From NCBI GenBank assembly GCA_948467875.1, contig CAOKFZ010000007.1, positions 19,514 through 83,513 of the forward strand: a stretch of DNA of 64,000 nt, written 5' to 3'. Source of the DNA: an uncultured Clostridium sp. Its GTDB lineage: Bacteria > Bacillota > Clostridia > TANB77 > CAG-508. Positions 24,641-34,079 of this stretch are shown piece after piece. A program made the position numbers and the translations under genes. How positions within the stretch are numbered: position 1 is the stretch's first letter; every line of letters starts with the position of its first letter. The notes beneath the pieces are model-generated. The model saw nothing but the letters and a program-made list of their open reading frames with translations, was not told where the DNA came from and made no database searches.

Positions 24641-27085
24641 TTAATAATACCTCTTAAAGCACCAGTTCAAATCTACATTTCCACCATTCCCACTAATGCC
24701 TGGAATTTTTCCTGTACTTGTGTATTGCCAGATGTCATATTTGCCTGTGTAATCTGTGCTAGGCACATAATGCGCAAGCCAAATATTATATCTCTCCAAA
24801 CGTGGCATATCTAAATAAGAATAAAAGAAATTTCGGTACGAATACACACCCGCTTGGTAACCACTTGCATTCATTCTATCACAAAATGTAATCGCTGCAT
24901 TTGTCAAATTTTCTTTATTAGTGCGCCCTGCATTGACCGCATCTGTTACAATATGATCCTCGATATCAAAAAAGATTGGCATATCAAAATGTTTTCCTGA
25001 AATGACTCTTAAACAAGCCTCTGCCTCATGAAGAGCCTCAGTCGGATTGAACGCATACGAATAAATATAGCCCCCCACTGCAATTCCACGTGCTCGACAA
25101 GCCGCATAATTTTCTTCAAATTTCGAATCTATAATCGTTCTGCCACTAGATTCTCTATATTCCGCAATTTTCAAAATCGCAAAATTCACGCCACTATTCT
25201 TGACTGCATCCCAATTAATGGTTGCGTTATGATGAGAAACATCAATTCCCCAAGTTTGCGTATTACTAATGATAAAGTTAATTGCCTTCGTTTCTAATAT
25301 TTTTCCATATTTAGAAAAATGCACAACTTCCAAAGAATGTTGACCTTCCGGTAAATAAGAAGTATCAATTTGCGCATAAAAACCCGGAGTTGGATTGGCA
25401 AAAGTTCCATTAAATTGATTGCCAAAAACTTGCATTACATCTGGTCGCACTTGTCTTGGTGGCACGATTTTATGTACTCCATCCACAAAAATGCCCAAAT
25501 AGTCGCCTGGCGCTTCGCACAAAGCCCAACCTTTCACTTCCAAAATACCAGAATGATATCTTTTGTTATGGATTGGATCTTCCAAATTCATCATCACTCG
25601 ATAATTTGGTGTCTCAATTTTCAAGTTGATTTGCCCCTGCCCAACCAACTTACCATATCTTGAAATTTCTTGTACTAACATAATGTGATTTCCTTCTGCC
25701 AAATTTTCAAGATTGACATCAATTGAAAAACCTGCATTTGGTGTTTTGGTAGTTCCTCCATACGCTGGAGAAATCACACTATCGATGTCGCCTCGACTTG
25801 TTCTCCTTACTTGATAAGTACAATCTTTACCATCAATTTTTACAACCATTCTTGCTTTTTCATCATCTGACACAGCCCAACCTGCAATATTCATTGTCGT
25901 TGTTTGAGGAACTTGATACGAAAGTGTAGTTGGTGTATCAATATACATTCTTCCACTATATTCTTTTGGTTTGACTTCAAAATTTCTCACATCTCGAGAA
26001 ATAATTGTTTCATTTCTTGCTATCTGGAAAATCATAATTTGATGTGTTCCTTCTGCCAAATAGCTAATATCTAAATTCATTTCAAAACCTGCATTTGGTG
26101 TATTAGCTGTTCCTCCATACGCTGGCGAAATCGCACTATCCACATCGCCTCTTGGTGTTCTTGTTCTCACATCTCCCACACATTGATTATCTACATAAAC
26201 TCTAATAGAAGCCTTTGCATCATTAGAAACTGCCCAACCTTGCAATTTAATCTGCTCTGTATCTGGCAAACGATACAGTTGATTTAGAACTGGAGCATCT
26301 ATAAACATTCTACCTTCATATTGCATTGGCTGAATTTGTATTGTTCTCGTGTCACAAGAAAGAACTGTTTCATTATTAGCAAGTTGAAAAATCATAATTT
26401 GGCATGTTCCACCGATATACTGGCTCATATCCAAATCCATTTCAAAACCTGCATTTGGTGTATTGACAGTTCCTCCGTAGGCTGGAGAAATCAAAATATC
26501 CACGTCGCCCCTTGCTGTTCTTGTTTTAACATCTCCCATACATTGATTATTCACATAAACTCTTAGCAAAGCTCTTGCATCATTAGAAACTGCCCAACCT
26601 TGTATTTTTAAACGATTTCCCATTGTCGCAATGGAATGTGTTTGCCCATTGGTTGGAGTTTCGATATACATTCTTCCTGCATAATTTGGTGCTTCCACCA
26701 TTGGTTCTTCACTATTTTCTTCTATTTCAGGCTCCAAAATAATTTCTTCTGGTGGCACTTCTTGAAAAATCTCTGTCTCTTGCTCTTCCGTTTTTTCTGT
26801 TTCCACTTCTTCCTGCTCTAGTATTTTATTTTCTGTTGGTTCTAAATTTTCTTCGTCTTCATTTTCTTCCAAAACCGTTTCTTCTTTTTTCGGTTCTTCT
26901 AATTCTACTTTTTCTGTTTCCTCTTGTTCTAATTTCTCCTCTTCCTTTGGCGTCTCTTCTACCTCGCCTTGCTCCTGCACTTGTTCATCTGTTTCCTCTG
27001 AAATCTGCTCCATCGCATACACAACTGGGTAAAACGCATGAAATGCAAAAACTACCAACATCACTGTGATTGCAATTTTTTTCAT
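24641..27085 (-). CDS. Secreted GH25 lysozyme with four repeat domains
   Basis: An 814-residue secreted wall hydrolase. Residues 1-25 are a signal peptide; about 28-135 is a Glu-rich low-complexity linker; four repeats of about 115 residues follow, each opening with Y-x-G-R-M-[YF]-I-type sequence and most containing GWAVSND and SPAYGGT...TPNAGF. The last 205 residues are a GH25 muramidase: WGIDVSHHNATINWDAV at the start, FDIEDH with the catalytic acidic residues, and VDLNWC at the end. It cleaves peptidoglycan glycan strands. The repeats probably bind wall polymers. It follows mltG by 18 bases in a wall-remodelling operon. Confidence 0.92.
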   Translation of the reverse strand: MKKIAITVMLVVFAFHAFYPVVYAMEQISEETDEQVQEQGEVEETPKEEEKLEQEETEKVELEEPKKEETVLEENEDEENLEPTENKILEQEEVETEKTEEQETEIFQEVPPEEIILEPEIEENSEEPMVEAPNYAGRMYIETPTNGQTHSIATMGNRLKIQGWAVSNDARALLRVYVNNQCMGDVKTRTARGDVDILISPAYGGTVNTPNAGFEMDLDMSQYIGGTCQIMIFQLANNETVLSCDTRTIQIQPMQYEGRMFIDAPVLNQLYRLPDTEQIKLQGWAVSNDAKASIRVYVDNQCVGDVRTRTPRGDVDSAISPAYGGTANTPNAGFEMNLDISYLAEGTHQIMIFQIARNETIISRDVRNFEVKPKEYSGRMYIDTPTTLSYQVPQTTTMNIAGWAVSDDEKARMVVKIDGKDCTYQVRRTSRGDIDSVISPAYGGTTKTPNAGFSIDVNLENLAEGNHIMLVQEISRYGKLVGQGQINLKIETPNYRVMMNLEDPIHNKRYHSGILEVKGWALCEAPGDYLGIFVDGVHKIVPPRQVRPDVMQVFGNQFNGTFANPTPGFYAQIDTSYLPEGQHSLEVVHFSKYGKILETKAINFIISNTQTWGIDVSHHNATINWDAVKNSGVNFAILKIAEYRESSGRTIIDSKFEENYAACRARGIAVGGYIYSYAFNPTEALHEAEACLRVISGKHFDMPIFFDIEDHIVTDAVNAGRTNKENLTNAAITFCDRMNASGYQAGVYSYRNFFYSYLDMPRLERYNIWLAHYVPSTDYTGKYDIWQYTSTGKIPGISGNGGNVDLNWCFKRYY

Positions 27086-27103
27086 AAATTTCCCTCCTCT
27101 AAT

Positions 27104-28186
27104 TTAATTTTCATATTCATACCATAAACCATCTTTTTTGAGTTGGTTAATTAGGTTAATATGCTCCTCATAAGTTTTTGTAAAATACACTTTTTTCGTT
27201 TTATCTGCTACAAAATACAAATTTTCTGTTTTCTCTTCATTCAAAGCCGCCAAAATCGCTTCTTTGCTAGGATTACAAATTGGACCAATTGGCAATTTGC
27301 CTTCCATATGCGGACCACGCGTATTATATGGATTTTCTGTTTTAATTTCTTTTGCTGTTAAATCTCGATCCCCCATATTCACTTTAAATGCGTAATAAGT
27401 CGTAACATCACTTCCTAAACTCATTCCCTTTTCGATTCGATGTTTTAACACAGCCACGATTTCTTTTCTGTCTTCTTCTTGAACGCCTTCTAATTCAGCA
27501 ATTGAAGCAAGTGTCATCACTTCATGGATATTGTCTGGCATCTCATTTTTATGTTCACTCAAAAACTTGTCCATATAATTCAACATCACATTAAAAATCG
27601 TTTTAACAGAAACCTCTTTGTTTTCAAAAATATAAGTATCTGGCAGCAAATAACCTTCAAGTGGATAATATATCCCTTCTTGTTTCATATCTTCTGTCAA
27701 AAACCAATATTTCTCAATCAATGAATCCATATATGCTTCATCCTCTAATAAAGCAAAAACGTCTTCCTCTGTATTGACCGTTTTTTCTGCAATTATTTTA
27801 GCAAAATGCCTCATATTTTTGCCTTCTACAAAAGTCAGTTTAACCTCTTCATTCACAATTTCACCATTTTGAATATGTGCCAAAATGGTCCCTAAATTTT
27901 CTGCATTATTCAAGTCATATTTTCCTTGCTTCAAACTTTGCACGTGGTTTAATTTCGCATAAATTTTCATGACATTCGCATCTCGAATGATATTTTTTTC
28001 TTTCAAAAGCTGTGCAATTGCAGCCGTTCCAGTTCCTTCAACAATTTCCACACGAATGACCTCGCCGTCCCCTTTGCTAACTGCTCCAGTTCCATATTGG
28101 TACCATACCACAACGCTAATCGCCGCTCCTATCATCAAAACAAAAAGAATACTCAAAACTATGATTACTATTTTTTTCTTTTCCAT
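27104..28186 (-). CDS. mltG: Endolytic murein transglycosylase MltG
   Basis: A YceG/MltG family protein of 360 residues with an N-terminal membrane anchor (residues 4-29). The catalytic region carries MTLASIAELEGVQEEDRKE with the essential Glu near residue 233 and the end motif NPYNTRGPHMEGKLPIGPICNP. It cuts nascent glycan strands near the membrane. It sits between the SH3/GH18-remnant gene and the GH25 gene. Confidence 0.95.
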   Translation of the reverse strand: MEKKKIVIIVLSILFVLMIGAAISVVVWYQYGTGAVSKGDGEVIRVEIVEGTGTAAIAQLLKEKNIIRDANVMKIYAKLNHVQSLKQGKYDLNNAENLGTILAHIQNGEIVNEEVKLTFVEGKNMRHFAKIIAEKTVNTEEDVFALLEDEAYMDSLIEKYWFLTEDMKQEGIYYPLEGYLLPDTYIFENKEVSVKTIFNVMLNYMDKFLSEHKNEMPDNIHEVMTLASIAELEGVQEEDRKEIVAVLKHRIEKGMSLGSDVTTYYAFKVNMGDRDLTAKEIKTENPYNTRGPHMEGKLPIGPICNPSKEAILAALNEEKTENLYFVADKTKKVYFTKTYEEHINLINQLKKDGLWYEYEN

Positions 28187-28208
28187 CTTCCAAACTCCAT
28201 ATCTTTCG

Positions 28209-29228
28209 TCATTTTTTCATAAAATCAACAACATTTTTAATTTTTTTCTCATCAATTGGCGAATTTAATTTCACGCCCACTTTCATTCCTGCTTCTCTAA
28301 ACTTAGGTGTCAGCTCAATCACAAATCGGTAAAAACAATTGATATCATCAATTTCTTCAAAATCAATACAAACCATATATTTTCCGCTTTGTATCACATC
28401 TGCATAAATTTTATTAATCACTTCATTTCTCTGTGAATAGGTTGCTAGCCCCATAGAACAATTAGCAATCCCTGTATTTTCCTGGCGAATGATATATAAA
28501 TTCTCCTCATTGGCAACATCCTTTTCAGAAACCTTTTCCTCAATCCAATCTTCTCTTAACGTTTCTACATTAGACACTTTCTTAGCTGGAATATAGCCTA
28601 TATTCCCTTCTTTTGTCCTAACTTTCAGGTAACGCCCAACATTTTCAAATACATCCACAAAATCACCCATTCCCACTTTTTGAATGGTTCTTGCCAAAAG
28701 ACCTTTACCTGTTTTCACACTCGTGTTTTTCAAAATCATGGCACGACTTTTGGCTTTGAGTGTCGAATCCATCATCACGCGGTTTGTGCTTTGTGCATAC
28801 TCAGTTTCTACATCATAAACAATTCCTAAATCATTCATTGGCAAGTAAATTTTTCCCTCTATCTCCTTTAAGGTGCCTTGCATTGCCAAATTCGAATCAT
28901 TCACCATCATTTGGGATTGATTTAAATGCAAAACCGCAACATGCTTATTATGCGTGGTAATCAGCTCTTTGTCTCCTACATTATAATAAATGGTATCATC
29001 AAAAATTTTTTTCACATCTTCTTCTGACAAATACACCATCTCATTTTCAATTTTTGCAGCATTCGTCAATTGAACCCATTCATTGTTATACAGCAAACGC
29101 GTTTGTTTTTGCTGATTTTTATCCCAAAAATGACAAATCAAATTACGCCCCATTAATAACAAAATAAGTAGTACCAGTATTGCTACCATTCTTCTTACCA
29201 GAAATTTCTTCGATTTTTTTCTTCTCAT
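28209..29228 (-). CDS. Membrane-anchored stalk/SH3 protein with a shortened GH18-like end
   Basis: Residues 13-31 form a membrane anchor. Two copper-amine-oxidase-N-like stalk segments follow (about 35-150), then an SH3-like segment (VGMGDFVDVFENVGRYLKVRTKEGNIGYIPAKKV, split over 182-215). The last 100 residues resemble part of a GH18 domain of the YaaH type (VCIDFEEIDD, then FVIELTPKFREAGMKV). The usual family member is about 550 residues; here the first strands and the C-terminal half of the barrel are missing, so catalysis is doubtful. It is the first gene of the mltG-GH25 operon. Confidence 0.65.
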   Translation of the reverse strand: MRRKKSKKFLVRRMVAILVLLILLLMGRNLICHFWDKNQQKQTRLLYNNEWVQLTNAAKIENEMVYLSEEDVKKIFDDTIYYNVGDKELITTHNKHVAVLHLNQSQMMVNDSNLAMQGTLKEIEGKIYLPMNDLGIVYDVETEYAQSTNRVMMDSTLKAKSRAMILKNTSVKTGKGLLARTIQKVGMGDFVDVFENVGRYLKVRTKEGNIGYIPAKKVSNVETLREDWIEEKVSEKDVANEENLYIIRQENTGIANCSMGLATYSQRNEVINKIYADVIQSGKYMVCIDFEEIDDINCFYRFVIELTPKFREAGMKVGVKLNSPIDEKKIKNVVDFMKK

Positions 29229-29253
29229 GACTTCCTCACTTTACATGTTATTT

Positions 29254-29282
29254 ATCATATCACAAATAAATTTTATTGTAAA
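29254..29282 (-). promoter_or_regulatory. Promoter of the wall-hydrolase operon
   Basis: On the minus strand TTTACA (29277-29282), 17 bases, TATGAT (29254-29259). Confidence 0.5.
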
Positions 29283-29335
29283 GGCACAATAAAATTATTT
29301 TTCGCCAAAATTTTACATTATTTTTGCAAAAAGTC

Positions 29336-29364
29336 TTTATTTATCGAAAAACTTATGGTATAAT
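29336..29364 (+). promoter_or_regulatory. Extended -10 promoter of the NfeD-band 7 pair
   Basis: TATAAT (29359-29364) is preceded by TGG, with a weak TTTATT at the -35 position 17 bases upstream. It diverges from the wall-hydrolase promoter. Confidence 0.5.
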
Positions 29365-29418
29365 AAAGATGTATTTTTACATAACAATAATTGATAAAAG
29401 TTAAGTGAGGTGATTTTT

Positions 29419-29844
29419 ATGTGGAAACTTTGGCTGATTATTTCTGGCATTTTCTTTATTATGGAAATATTTACTACTGGTTTTCTTGTATTTTGGTTTG
29501 GAATTGGAGCACTTATCGCCATGTGTGCTAGCTTTTTTGTTGAAAATGTTGTAGTACAAACAACTGTATTTGTAATTGCTTCTACTATTTTACTCTTTGC
29601 CACGAGGTCTTTTGTGAATCGATTTGCCAAAACAGAAAACAAAACAAAAACCAATGCGTATTCTATTAAAGGAAAAACAGCAAAAGTAATCAAAGCAATT
29701 GATCCAATTGAAGGAACTGGTCAAATAAAACTAGACGGCGAAGTTTGGTCAGCAAAATCCTTTAATAACACATCTATTTCACAAGATACAGACGTTATTG
29801 TAGAAAAAATTGATGGCGTAAAAGCTATCGTAAAACCCATTTAA
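29419..29844 (+). CDS. NfeD-like membrane protein
   Basis: A 141-residue short NfeD family protein: three N-terminal membrane helices (to about residue 70) and a C-terminal OB-fold domain (KGKTAKVIKAIDPIEGTGQIKLDGEVWSAKS, split over 80-112). Such proteins pair with SPFH/band 7 proteins, and a band 7 gene follows 21 bases later. The ATG at 29419 fits GTGAGGTGA better than the upstream GTG. Confidence 0.9.
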   Translation: MWKLWLIISGIFFIMEIFTTGFLVFWFGIGALIAMCASFFVENVVVQTTVFVIASTILLFATRSFVNRFAKTENKTKTNAYSIKGKTAKVIKAIDPIEGTGQIKLDGEVWSAKSFNNTSISQDTDVIVEKIDGVKAIVKPI

Positions 29845-29865
29845 AAATTAAAAGGAGGAAAAATC

Positions 29866-30798
29866 ATGGGATTTTTATTAGTCGTATTTATTATTATCGT
29901 TATATTAGCGCTTAAAACCATTAAAGTAGTTCGACAATCAGAAGTCTACATCATCGAAAGATTAGGTAAATTTCACAAAGTAGCAGAAGCTGGTCTTACC
30001 ATTATTGTGCCATTTATTGACACCGTTCGCTCTGTTGTGAGCTTAAAGCAACAAACAATGGACATTCCGCCACAAGGTGTAATTACATCAGACAATGTTA
30101 CCATTACCATTGATACCGTTGTATTCTACAAAATTACAGATCCAGCAAGAGCTGTTTACGAAATCCAAAGTTTGAAAAAAGGTATCGAATATTTGTCAAT
30201 TACAACCATTCGTGACATTGTTGGTAAAATGGAATTAGACGAAACATTCAGTTCAAGAGACGTGATTAACGAAAAATTGAGAGTTATTTTGGACGAAGCA
30301 ACTGATGCTTGGGGCTGCAAAATTGACCGTGTAGAAATCAAAGACATCACACCACCTGCGGATATTCGTGATGCAATGGAAAAACAGATGAACGCAGAAC
30401 GTAATAAAAGAGCTTTAATTTTGGAAGCTGAGGCAGAAAGACAATCTGCTATCACTTTGGCAGAAGGTCGTAAGCAAGCCGCTATTTTGGATGCAGAAGC
30501 AGATAGAGAATCAAGAATTAGAAGAGCAACTGGTGAGGCAGAAGCAATCAAACAAGTAGCTGATGCAAAAGCGCAAGAAATTCAATTAGTTTATGAGGCA
30601 ATCAAAAAATCCGACCCAAGTGAAAAATTGGTTCAATTAAAATCTTTAGAAGCCTTGAAAGAAGTGGCAAAAGGCGATGCCAACAAAATTTTTATTCCAT
30701 TTGAGGCAACTGCAAGTTTGGCAAGTTTAGGCGCTGTCAAAGATGTTATGACAGAACATCAAACCAAAAAAAGCAAACAAAATCAAATTATTAATTAA
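29866..30798 (+). CDS. SPFH/band 7 (stomatin-like) protein
   Basis: A 310-residue stomatin/QmcA-type membrane scaffold. One N-terminal helix, then the SPFH domain (VYIIERLGKFHKVAEAGL, DIPPQGVITSDNVTI), then a long Ala/Glu-rich coiled coil (about 170-250) that supports oligomers. With the NfeD partner it forms membrane microdomain assemblies in related bacteria. The two genes form an operon ended by a clear terminator. Confidence 0.92.
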   Translation: MGFLLVVFIIIVILALKTIKVVRQSEVYIIERLGKFHKVAEAGLTIIVPFIDTVRSVVSLKQQTMDIPPQGVITSDNVTITIDTVVFYKITDPARAVYEIQSLKKGIEYLSITTIRDIVGKMELDETFSSRDVINEKLRVILDEATDAWGCKIDRVEIKDITPPADIRDAMEKQMNAERNKRALILEAEAERQSAITLAEGRKQAAILDAEADRESRIRRATGEAEAIKQVADAKAQEIQLVYEAIKKSDPSEKLVQLKSLEALKEVAKGDANKIFIPFEATASLASLGAVKDVMTEHQTKKSKQNQIIN

Positions 30799-30810
30799 AC
30801 CAAAAGCATT

Positions 30811-30840
30811 AAAATAAGGGTTCAAGCGAACCCTTATTTT
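30811..30840. terminator. Bidirectional terminator
   Basis: AAAATAAGGGTTC (30811-30823) pairs perfectly with GAACCCTTATTTT (30828-30840), between converging genes. Confidence 0.9.
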
Positions 30841-31178
30841 TTTGACTCCATTAAGCCCTGTATTTCTGCATCATAATAAAAACCAAAAACTTTTTTACTG
30901 AAGTAAACCACTTTTACCTCATCTTGCTCTTCAAAGGAATCATATATTCCTTTTCCTTTAAATGTTTTTTTGAGTGTTTTTTCAGGGATTTCCAAAATAA
31001 CAGTCGTAAAATATTCGTTGCCCTTCTGCTCCTTTTCAGTCACAGTGCCAACTCCTATACAAAACACATTTTTTACAGTAAAGATATGAATAATAGCACT
31101 CATCATTAGCATTACGAGCACAATTATTACTGCTACTATTTTTTGCCGTGTTTTTCTGTTTCTTTTTGATTTTGACAT
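30834..31178 (-). CDS. Single-pass membrane protein of unknown function; one in-frame CGG
   Basis: A 114-residue protein: a basic N-terminus (MSKSKRNRKTRQK), one membrane helix (about 15-37) and an external domain with alternating strands. I start at 31178, 9 bases after AAAGGAG, not at the earlier ATG that overlaps the ribosome site. Arg11 is CGG (31146-31148). A C skip there would give a stop three codons later, so the codon must be read normally for this protein to exist. No family is recognised. Confidence 0.65.
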   Translation of the reverse strand: MSKSKRNRKTRQKIVAVIIVLVMLMMSAIIHIFTVKNVFCIGVGTVTEKEQKGNEYFTTVILEIPEKTLKKTFKGKGIYDSFEEQDEVKVVYFSKKVFGFYYDAEIQGLMESKK

Positions 31179-31271
31179 AATTATGTCTCCTTTCATTTTT
31201 TTAATTTACAATATAGTATCCTTATTATCATTATACCATATTTTACATAACTTGTCAAGTTTTATGTAAAA

Positions 31272-32399
31272 TTACACAAATTCCTCAAATACCAGATTTG
31301 CAAAATCTAGACCCTTTTTGGTCAAATAAATCTTGTCCAAATCCACTTCAATCAACCCTTTTTCTTCTAACTTGCTGATTTCAAATCGAAAATAAAAAAG
31401 CGGATGCACATGAAATTTTTGCTCAAATTCTGAAATCGAAATCCCTTCCAACTTTCTAAATCCCAGCATCATATATTCTTTGGCTTGCATTTCAAAACTT
31501 TGCTCTTCTTGCAAAATTCGATTTTTATCAAATTCGCTACCTTCAATATTTTTCCTATATTCCGCCAAATTTTCCGTATTAGAAAACCTTTTTTTATCTA
31601 CATAACTATGTGCCCCCACACCAAATCCAATATATTCCTCTTGCTTCCAGCACGCCAAATTATGCTTAGACACAAAACCATTTTTCGCAAAATTCGATAT
31701 TTCATAATGCACATAACCATTGTTCTCCAGAATTTTCTTCGTCCTCCCATACATTTTTCGCTCCAAATCCTCGGAAGGTATTTTTAAAATTCCTGCCAAA
31801 ATCAACTTCTCCAAGGGCGTTCCTTCCTCTAAAATGAGCGAATAAATCGAAATATGCTCTGGATTTAAAGCAATCACTTTTTGCAAACTCTCTTCCAAAT
31901 CTTCCAGACTTTGCTTTGGCAGCCCCAACATCAAATCCACATTCATATTCGCAAAACCCACCTGTCTTGCCTCTCGATATGCTTTCTCAAACTCCTCATA
32001 ATGGTGAATTCTGCCCAGCATCTCAAGCAAGTGATTTTGCGTTGCTTGCAAACCAATACTCAAACGATTGATTCCGTTTTTTTGATACACTTCCAATTTT
32101 TCCAAATCCACCGTCCCAGGATTAACTTCAATCGTTATTTCTGCCTTTTTGGCCACATCAAATTGCTCTAAAATGACTTGCAAAATTCGCTGAATTTCCT
32201 GCGTTTCTAAAATCGAAGGCGTTCCACCTCCAATATAAATCGTATCTATTTTTTTGGCAAATTTCGTATGTTTGATTTCCTCAAGTAGGCATTCCACATA
32301 TTTTTTCTGGATTTCCCTTGTGCAATTGTCAAACGAAACAAAATCGCAATACCTACATTTTTTCTGACAAAATGGGATATGCACATAAATTCCGCTCAT
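31272..32399 (-). CDS. hemW: HemW-type radical SAM protein
   Basis: A 375-residue radical SAM protein of the HemW (formerly anaerobic coproporphyrinogen oxidase-like) family, thought to deliver haem. The start SGIYVHIPFCQKKCRYCDF carries CxxxCxxC plus the aromatic/Cys pattern of HemW, IYIGGGTPS is near 65, and the C-terminal winged region is present. It begins at 32399, where ATGA overlaps the whiA stop. Confidence 0.92.
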   Translation of the reverse strand: MSGIYVHIPFCQKKCRYCDFVSFDNCTREIQKKYVECLLEEIKHTKFAKKIDTIYIGGGTPSILETQEIQRILQVILEQFDVAKKAEITIEVNPGTVDLEKLEVYQKNGINRLSIGLQATQNHLLEMLGRIHHYEEFEKAYREARQVGFANMNVDLMLGLPKQSLEDLEESLQKVIALNPEHISIYSLILEEGTPLEKLILAGILKIPSEDLERKMYGRTKKILENNGYVHYEISNFAKNGFVSKHNLACWKQEEYIGFGVGAHSYVDKKRFSNTENLAEYRKNIEGSEFDKNRILQEEQSFEMQAKEYMMLGFRKLEGISISEFEQKFHVHPLFYFRFEISKLEEKGLIEVDLDKIYLTKKGLDFANLVFEEFV

Positions 32400-33241
32400 C
32401 TTAGTTCCTCCGCCCATTCATGAATCTTCTTCAATTTTCGATTTACCATTGATTTTCCAATTTTGGGCTCCATTAATTCTCCCAAATCCTGCAAACTCAA
32501 ATCTGGATTTTCAAGTCTCAAATTTGCCATTTCTTGTAAATCTTTTGGCAAATTCTTAAACTTTTGCATTTTTTGCAAAAGTTCAATATCGTCAATTTGC
32601 TTTAGCGCAGCATCAATGGTTTTATTCAAATTTGCTGTCTCACAATTAACGCGCCTGTTCACATTATTTTTCATTTCTTTCATCACGCGAATATCCTCAA
32701 ACGCAAGAACCGCCTTATTCGCCCCAATCAGCGCCAAAAATTTTGAAATTTCTTCTCCTTCTTTCAAATATAACTGAAATTTATCATTGACCTTAATTTT
32801 CTTAAAATTCACCTGATATTCTTGGCACAATTCTTGCAAAAAATCACAATATTTTTCTTCCTGAAACAGGATTTCCAAATGATAACTTTTTTCTGGATTA
32901 TTCACAGAGCCAGCCCCCAAAAAAGCCCCTTTTGCCACATTTTTTCGCAAATCGCCTGTTATTTTTTCGTAGTCCTGCCAAACTTCTTCTGCCTCCTTAG
33001 TGCGCATTTGCGCCACATACGACTTTCCTCTCATGTCAGGCTCATAATCAATTCCCAAATGAAACAAAATCTTATAAAAATGTTCAATGTTAAACTCATT
33101 TTCAGTCACAAATTCAAAAACATTTTGCTTTTTTTGCATGTTTCCACTCAAAAAATACCCCACCAACTCAGCACGCAAACCGTCTGTATCAAATTGTGTA
33201 ATTTTGCTCAAGTTTTCTTTGACTTCAAACGAAAACGACAT
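32396..33241 (-). CDS. whiA: WhiA family DNA-binding protein
   Basis: A 281-residue WhiA homologue: an N-terminal LAGLIDADG-like domain (DGLRAELVGYFLSGN; GAFLGAGSVNNPEKSYHLEI) and a C-terminal helix-turn-helix (LSLQDLGELMEPKIGKSMVNRKLKKI). WhiA affects division and chromosome segregation in Firmicutes. I choose MSFSFEVKEN (33241) after GGAGGAAATAAA. It is joined to hemW by a 4-base overlap, and the usual yvcJ and yvcK partners are absent here. Confidence 0.9.
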   Translation of the reverse strand: MSFSFEVKENLSKITQFDTDGLRAELVGYFLSGNMQKKQNVFEFVTENEFNIEHFYKILFHLGIDYEPDMRGKSYVAQMRTKEAEEVWQDYEKITGDLRKNVAKGAFLGAGSVNNPEKSYHLEILFQEEKYCDFLQELCQEYQVNFKKIKVNDKFQLYLKEGEEISKFLALIGANKAVLAFEDIRVMKEMKNNVNRRVNCETANLNKTIDAALKQIDDIELLQKMQKFKNLPKDLQEMANLRLENPDLSLQDLGELMEPKIGKSMVNRKLKKIHEWAEELR

Positions 33242-33242
33242 T

Positions 33243-34079
33243 TTATTTCCTCCATTTTCCAACAACAATTCGGTCATTTCCTCCCCAATCCTTTTTGCTA
33301 TAAACCTCACAAAATCCGCTATCTTTCAATAATTTCTCTACTTTTTCTCTTTGGTTAAACCCAATTTCTAGTGCTAAAATTCCTTCCTTTGTCAAATGTT
33401 TTGGTGCCTCTTTGCCTAAAATTTTGTAAAATGCAAGTCCATCTTCTCCGCCATCTAAAGCAAGTCTCGGCTCATTTTTGACTTCCTGTGGTAAATTCTC
33501 TAATGTTTTTGTTTCAATATAAGGCGGATTAGAAACAATTAGGTCTAACTTCTCATTCACATTTTCAAACATATCTGATTGAAAAAATGTCACATCAGCC
33601 GCATTTCGCCTAGCATTTTTGCGCGCTATTTCTAGCGCAGCTTCGCTAATATCAGCTGCCTTGACTTCAGCCTTTGTGTGCTTAGCAAGCGCAATTGCAA
33701 TCGCACCGCTCCCTGTACACAAATCTAATATCTTCAATTTCTTCTGACTTTCTTGAGCCAGCCCAATCACTTCTTCTACCAAAATTTCCGTATCCGGCTG
33801 CGGAATTAAAACATGACGATCCACATAAAAATCAAGTCCATAAAACCATTGCTGATTGGTAAGATACTGAATTGGCACTCCTTGCACTAACTGCTCAATT
33901 CCCTGCCAAAATCGCCTTTCACACTCTTGCGAAATTTCTTCCTCCAAACGCAAACTCAAATCCTGACTTGTCATTTGCGCTACATGCCCAAAAAGCCTTC
34001 TAGCCTTCTCAATCGACTCTTCTATCCCAAATTGTTTTAGCCTTTTCGTCCCATTTTTCAATAATTCTTTTACTTTCAT
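33243..34079 (-). CDS. prmC: Release factor glutamine methyltransferase PrmC
   Basis: A 278-residue HemK/PrmC enzyme that methylates the GGQ glutamine of release factors. SAM-binding LDLCTGSGAIAIALAK lies near residue 120 and the catalytic NPPYIE near 187. The N-terminal helical substrate domain is intact. It overlaps the NUDIX gene by ATGA and is one base from the whiA start. Confidence 0.95.
   Translation of the reverse strand: MKVKELLKNGTKRLKQFGIEESIEKARRLFGHVAQMTSQDLSLRLEEEISQECERRFWQGIEQLVQGVPIQYLTNQQWFYGLDFYVDRHVLIPQPDTEILVEEVIGLAQESQKKLKILDLCTGSGAIAIALAKHTKAEVKAADISEAALEIARKNARRNAADVTFFQSDMFENVNEKLDLIVSNPPYIETKTLENLPQEVKNEPRLALDGGEDGLAFYKILGKEAPKHLTKEGILALEIGFNQREKVEKLLKDSGFCEVYSKKDWGGNDRIVVGKWRK

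Noticed and set aside
26752-27069. A leucine/proline-rich plus-strand ORF of 105 codons
   Set aside because: It is the complement of the Glu-rich linker of the GH25 lysozyme, with no ribosome site.
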